Below, in pieces: positions 23,014-24,267 of a stretch of 24,267 bases of DNA (position 1 is the first letter of the stretch; the number at the start of each line of letters is the position of its first letter). This stretch comes from VRUE01 sp050258095. GTDB lineage: Bacteria > Actinomycetota > Thermoleophilia > Solirubrobacterales > 70-9. A model generated the notes under the pieces. The model worked only from the letters and a program-made list of their open reading frames with translations. It was not told where the DNA came from and made no database searches. Both the position numbers and the translations under genes were made by a program. The stretch spans positions 1 to 24,267 of the forward strand of contig JBLMYD010000079.1 in assembly GCA_050258095.1 (NCBI GenBank), written 5' to 3'.

Positions 23014-23746
23014 CTACGGCCACTGACCGGCGGCGATCCGCTTCGCGTAACGCCGTTGCCGGCGCCGCGCGTCCCTCCATATGAGGGGCAGGAACCGCAG
23101 GATGAGGCGGGGGAAGATGTCGAAGGGGCGCAGCTGCCCGGAGAACGAGGCGGCCCCGTCCTGGTCGTCGAGTTTGTCCTGCAGCATCGGCGTCCAGATG
23201 CCGTCCGGGCAGACGGCCGAGAGCTCGACGCTGCGGATACCGGCGCGGCGCAGGTCGAAGAGGGTGCCGAGGGTGAAGGCCATCGCAGCGTGCTTGCTCG
23301 CCGAGTAGTTGACCTCGCCCGGCGCGGCGACGATCCCGGCCAGGGAGACGACGTTGATCACGTGGCCGCGGCCGGCGGCGATCATCGGCTCCAGCGCGGC
23401 GATCGTCCCGTTCACCCCGCCCAGGGCGTTGATCTCGATCATCCGCCGCTGCGTCTCTCCTCGTCCTGCTCCCAGGAGGAGCCGGTGACCAGCACGCCCG
23501 CGTTGTTGACCCAGAGGTCGAGCGAGCCGTCCCGCGCGACCTCGGCCCGCGAGCGCCCGGCAGGCTGGCTCGTCGCGCACGGATCGAGCGCCGCTGATTG
23601 CGCCCCACCCCCGATCTCCGCCGCGGTCCGCGCCGCCGCCTCGGCGTCGACGTCGGTCGCGTGCACGAGGTAGCCGTGGCCCCCGGCTCGAGCGCGATCG
23701 CGCGGCCGAGGCCGCTCCCCGCTCCCGTCACGACCGCCGTCGGCAT
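23014..23746 (-). pseudogene. Short-chain dehydrogenase/reductase, broken by several frameshifts
   Basis: The pieces of one SDR are spread over two or three frames. The start MPTAVVTGAGSGLGRAIALE (cofactor motif TGxxxGxG) is in one frame. HATDVDAEAAARTAAEIGGG and DLWVNNAGVLVTG (NNAG motif) are in a second. VRDEPACRALA and the long 3' part from MIEINALGGVNG are in a third; the latter includes HVINVVSLAGIV and the catalytic YSASK. At least two shifts are certain (near 23690 and 23460), and the alternating pieces in the middle suggest four. The family reduces or oxidises a carbonyl/alcohol with NAD(P). Either this is a decayed gene or the sequence contains indel errors here. It ends seven bases after lexA, on the opposite strand. 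Confidence 0.85.
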
Positions 23747-23766
23747 CGAGTGGACGATATTGCTCC

Positions 23767-23807
23767 CTGGCGACTTTGTCGCGCATACCGCAACAAAGTC
23801 GCCAGGC
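23767..23807. repeat. Perfect 14-bp inverted repeat upstream of rnpB
   Basis: The arms 23767-23780 and 23794-23807 are exact complements (CCTGGCGACTTTGT and its reverse complement) around a 13-base loop that can pair further. There is no T-tract. The hairpin is centred between two copies of CATCGAGTGG (23744-23753 and 23825-23834), so it may be a small inserted element, or an operator for the divergent SDR and rnpB genes. Confidence 0.7.
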
Positions 23808-23831
23808 GACGCCCCCGGCGCTACCATCGAG

Positions 23832-24197
23832 TGGCGGGCCGAGCGACCGCGGGGGGAGAGAAAACCCCTCGAGGAAAGTCCGGACACCACAGGGCGAGGC
23901 GGTGGGTCACGCCCACCCGGGGAAACCCGCGGGAAAGTGCCACAGAAACACACGGCCGATGGCGCGGCCACACGTGAGCCGCGTACAGGCAAAGGTGAAA
24001 TGGTGCGGTAAGAGCGCACCGGCGCCGCGGCGACGCGGCGGCCAGGCAAACCCCGCCCGGTGCAAGGCCAAGCAGGACCGTCGACCCTGCCCGGCGAGGT
24101 CCAGGTAGGCCGCAGGGCCGCTTCGGCGGCCCCCCGGGGCGCAGGCCCCGGGAGACAGATGGTCGCTCTCGACAGGATCCGGCTTACAGGCCCGCTA
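23832..24197 (+). ncRNA. rnpB: RNase P RNA, class A
   Basis: Conserved RNase P RNA blocks are present in order. GAGGAAAGTCCGGACACC is near the 5' end, followed by CAGGCAAACCCC, CAAGGCCAAGCAG, AGACAGATGGTCG, and CGACAGGATCCGGCTTACAG near the 3' end. The P1 helix is visible as GCGGGCC (23834-23840) pairing with GGCCCGC (24189-24195). It is the catalytic RNA that removes 5' leaders from pre-tRNAs. The exact ends are estimates from P1. Confidence 0.95.
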
Positions 24198-24200
24198 AGG

Positions 24201-24224
24201 AAAAGGCCCCAATTGGGGCCTTTT
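24201..24224 (+). terminator. Intrinsic terminator of rnpB
   Basis: A perfect ten-base-arm hairpin AAAAGGCCCC-AATT-GGGGCCTTTT starts a few bases after the P1 helix of RNase P RNA. A- and T-tracts on both sides make it able to act in both directions. Confidence 0.92.
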
Positions 24225-24267
24225 CTATGCAATTTCCTTGCGGTGTGCGAATTCCGTCTTAGCGTCT

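Noticed and set aside
23003..24232. 409-codon minus-strand open frame
   Set aside because: Only its short SDR start segment is real; the rest lies antisense to rnpB or out of frame with the SDR pieces.

Overview
The window looks like chromosomal DNA of a high-GC actinobacterium, most probably of the class Thermoleophilia (Solirubrobacterales-like). This rests on overall codon use, the Gram-positive-type SOS box (CGAAC-N4-GTTCG) before lexA, a class A RNase P RNA, and protein families that I associate with that group. The placement is an inference from reading, not from a database search.

Region 1 (1-7107) holds the 3' part of a giant secreted Rhs/YD-type protein. It has an Rhs N-terminal-type domain, 24 NHL beta-propeller repeats, YD-repeat sequence, an Ig-like module and, at the C-terminal tip, a streptogrisin-like (S1E) serine protease written in visibly lower-GC DNA. 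A small secreted protein of unknown function is translationally coupled directly behind it. Region 2 (7108-7364) is a large concentric palindrome with imperfect terminal inverted repeats, which looks like a MITE or a relic of one.

Region 3 (7365-9985, minus strand) is a compact operon for lipid or hydrophobic-ligand work: an SCP2 plus alpha/beta-hydrolase fusion, a PlsC-like acyltransferase and an SRPBCC protein. Region 4 (10057-12729) has a methyltransferase, a GNAT acetyltransferase, an internally shortened VOC protein, a Mug-type DNA glycosylase, and a DUF433/DUF5615 toxin-antitoxin pair. Region 5 (about 12920-18045) contains two ECF sigma factor/membrane partner pairs surrounding two lipoproteins. 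In both pairs the partner starts on a TTGA overlap with the sigma stop codon.

Region 6 (18152-22209) is a probable small integrative island. An exact 37-bp copy of the 3' part of the tRNA-Leu(GAG) gene lies about 4 kb from the intact tRNA, on its 3' side, as expected for integration into a tRNA. Between the two copies lie two TlpA/ResA-like thiol-disulfide proteins, one inside a chimeric reading frame that has lost its stop. There is also a small six-cysteine secreted protein interrupted by an in-frame TAG and preceded by a G10 tract, and a complete IS66-type element (1549 bp, 8-bp target duplication) inserted in the T-tract of the tRNA terminator. No integrase is visible.

Region 7 (22259-24267) has lexA with a promoter and SOS box, a short-chain dehydrogenase broken by several frameshifts, a hairpin between 10-bp direct repeats, and rnpB with a strong terminator.

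The most attractive leads are the protease-tipped Rhs/NHL protein with its coupled partner, and the tRNA-Leu island carrying thioredoxin-like proteins beside a cysteine-rich secreted peptide.
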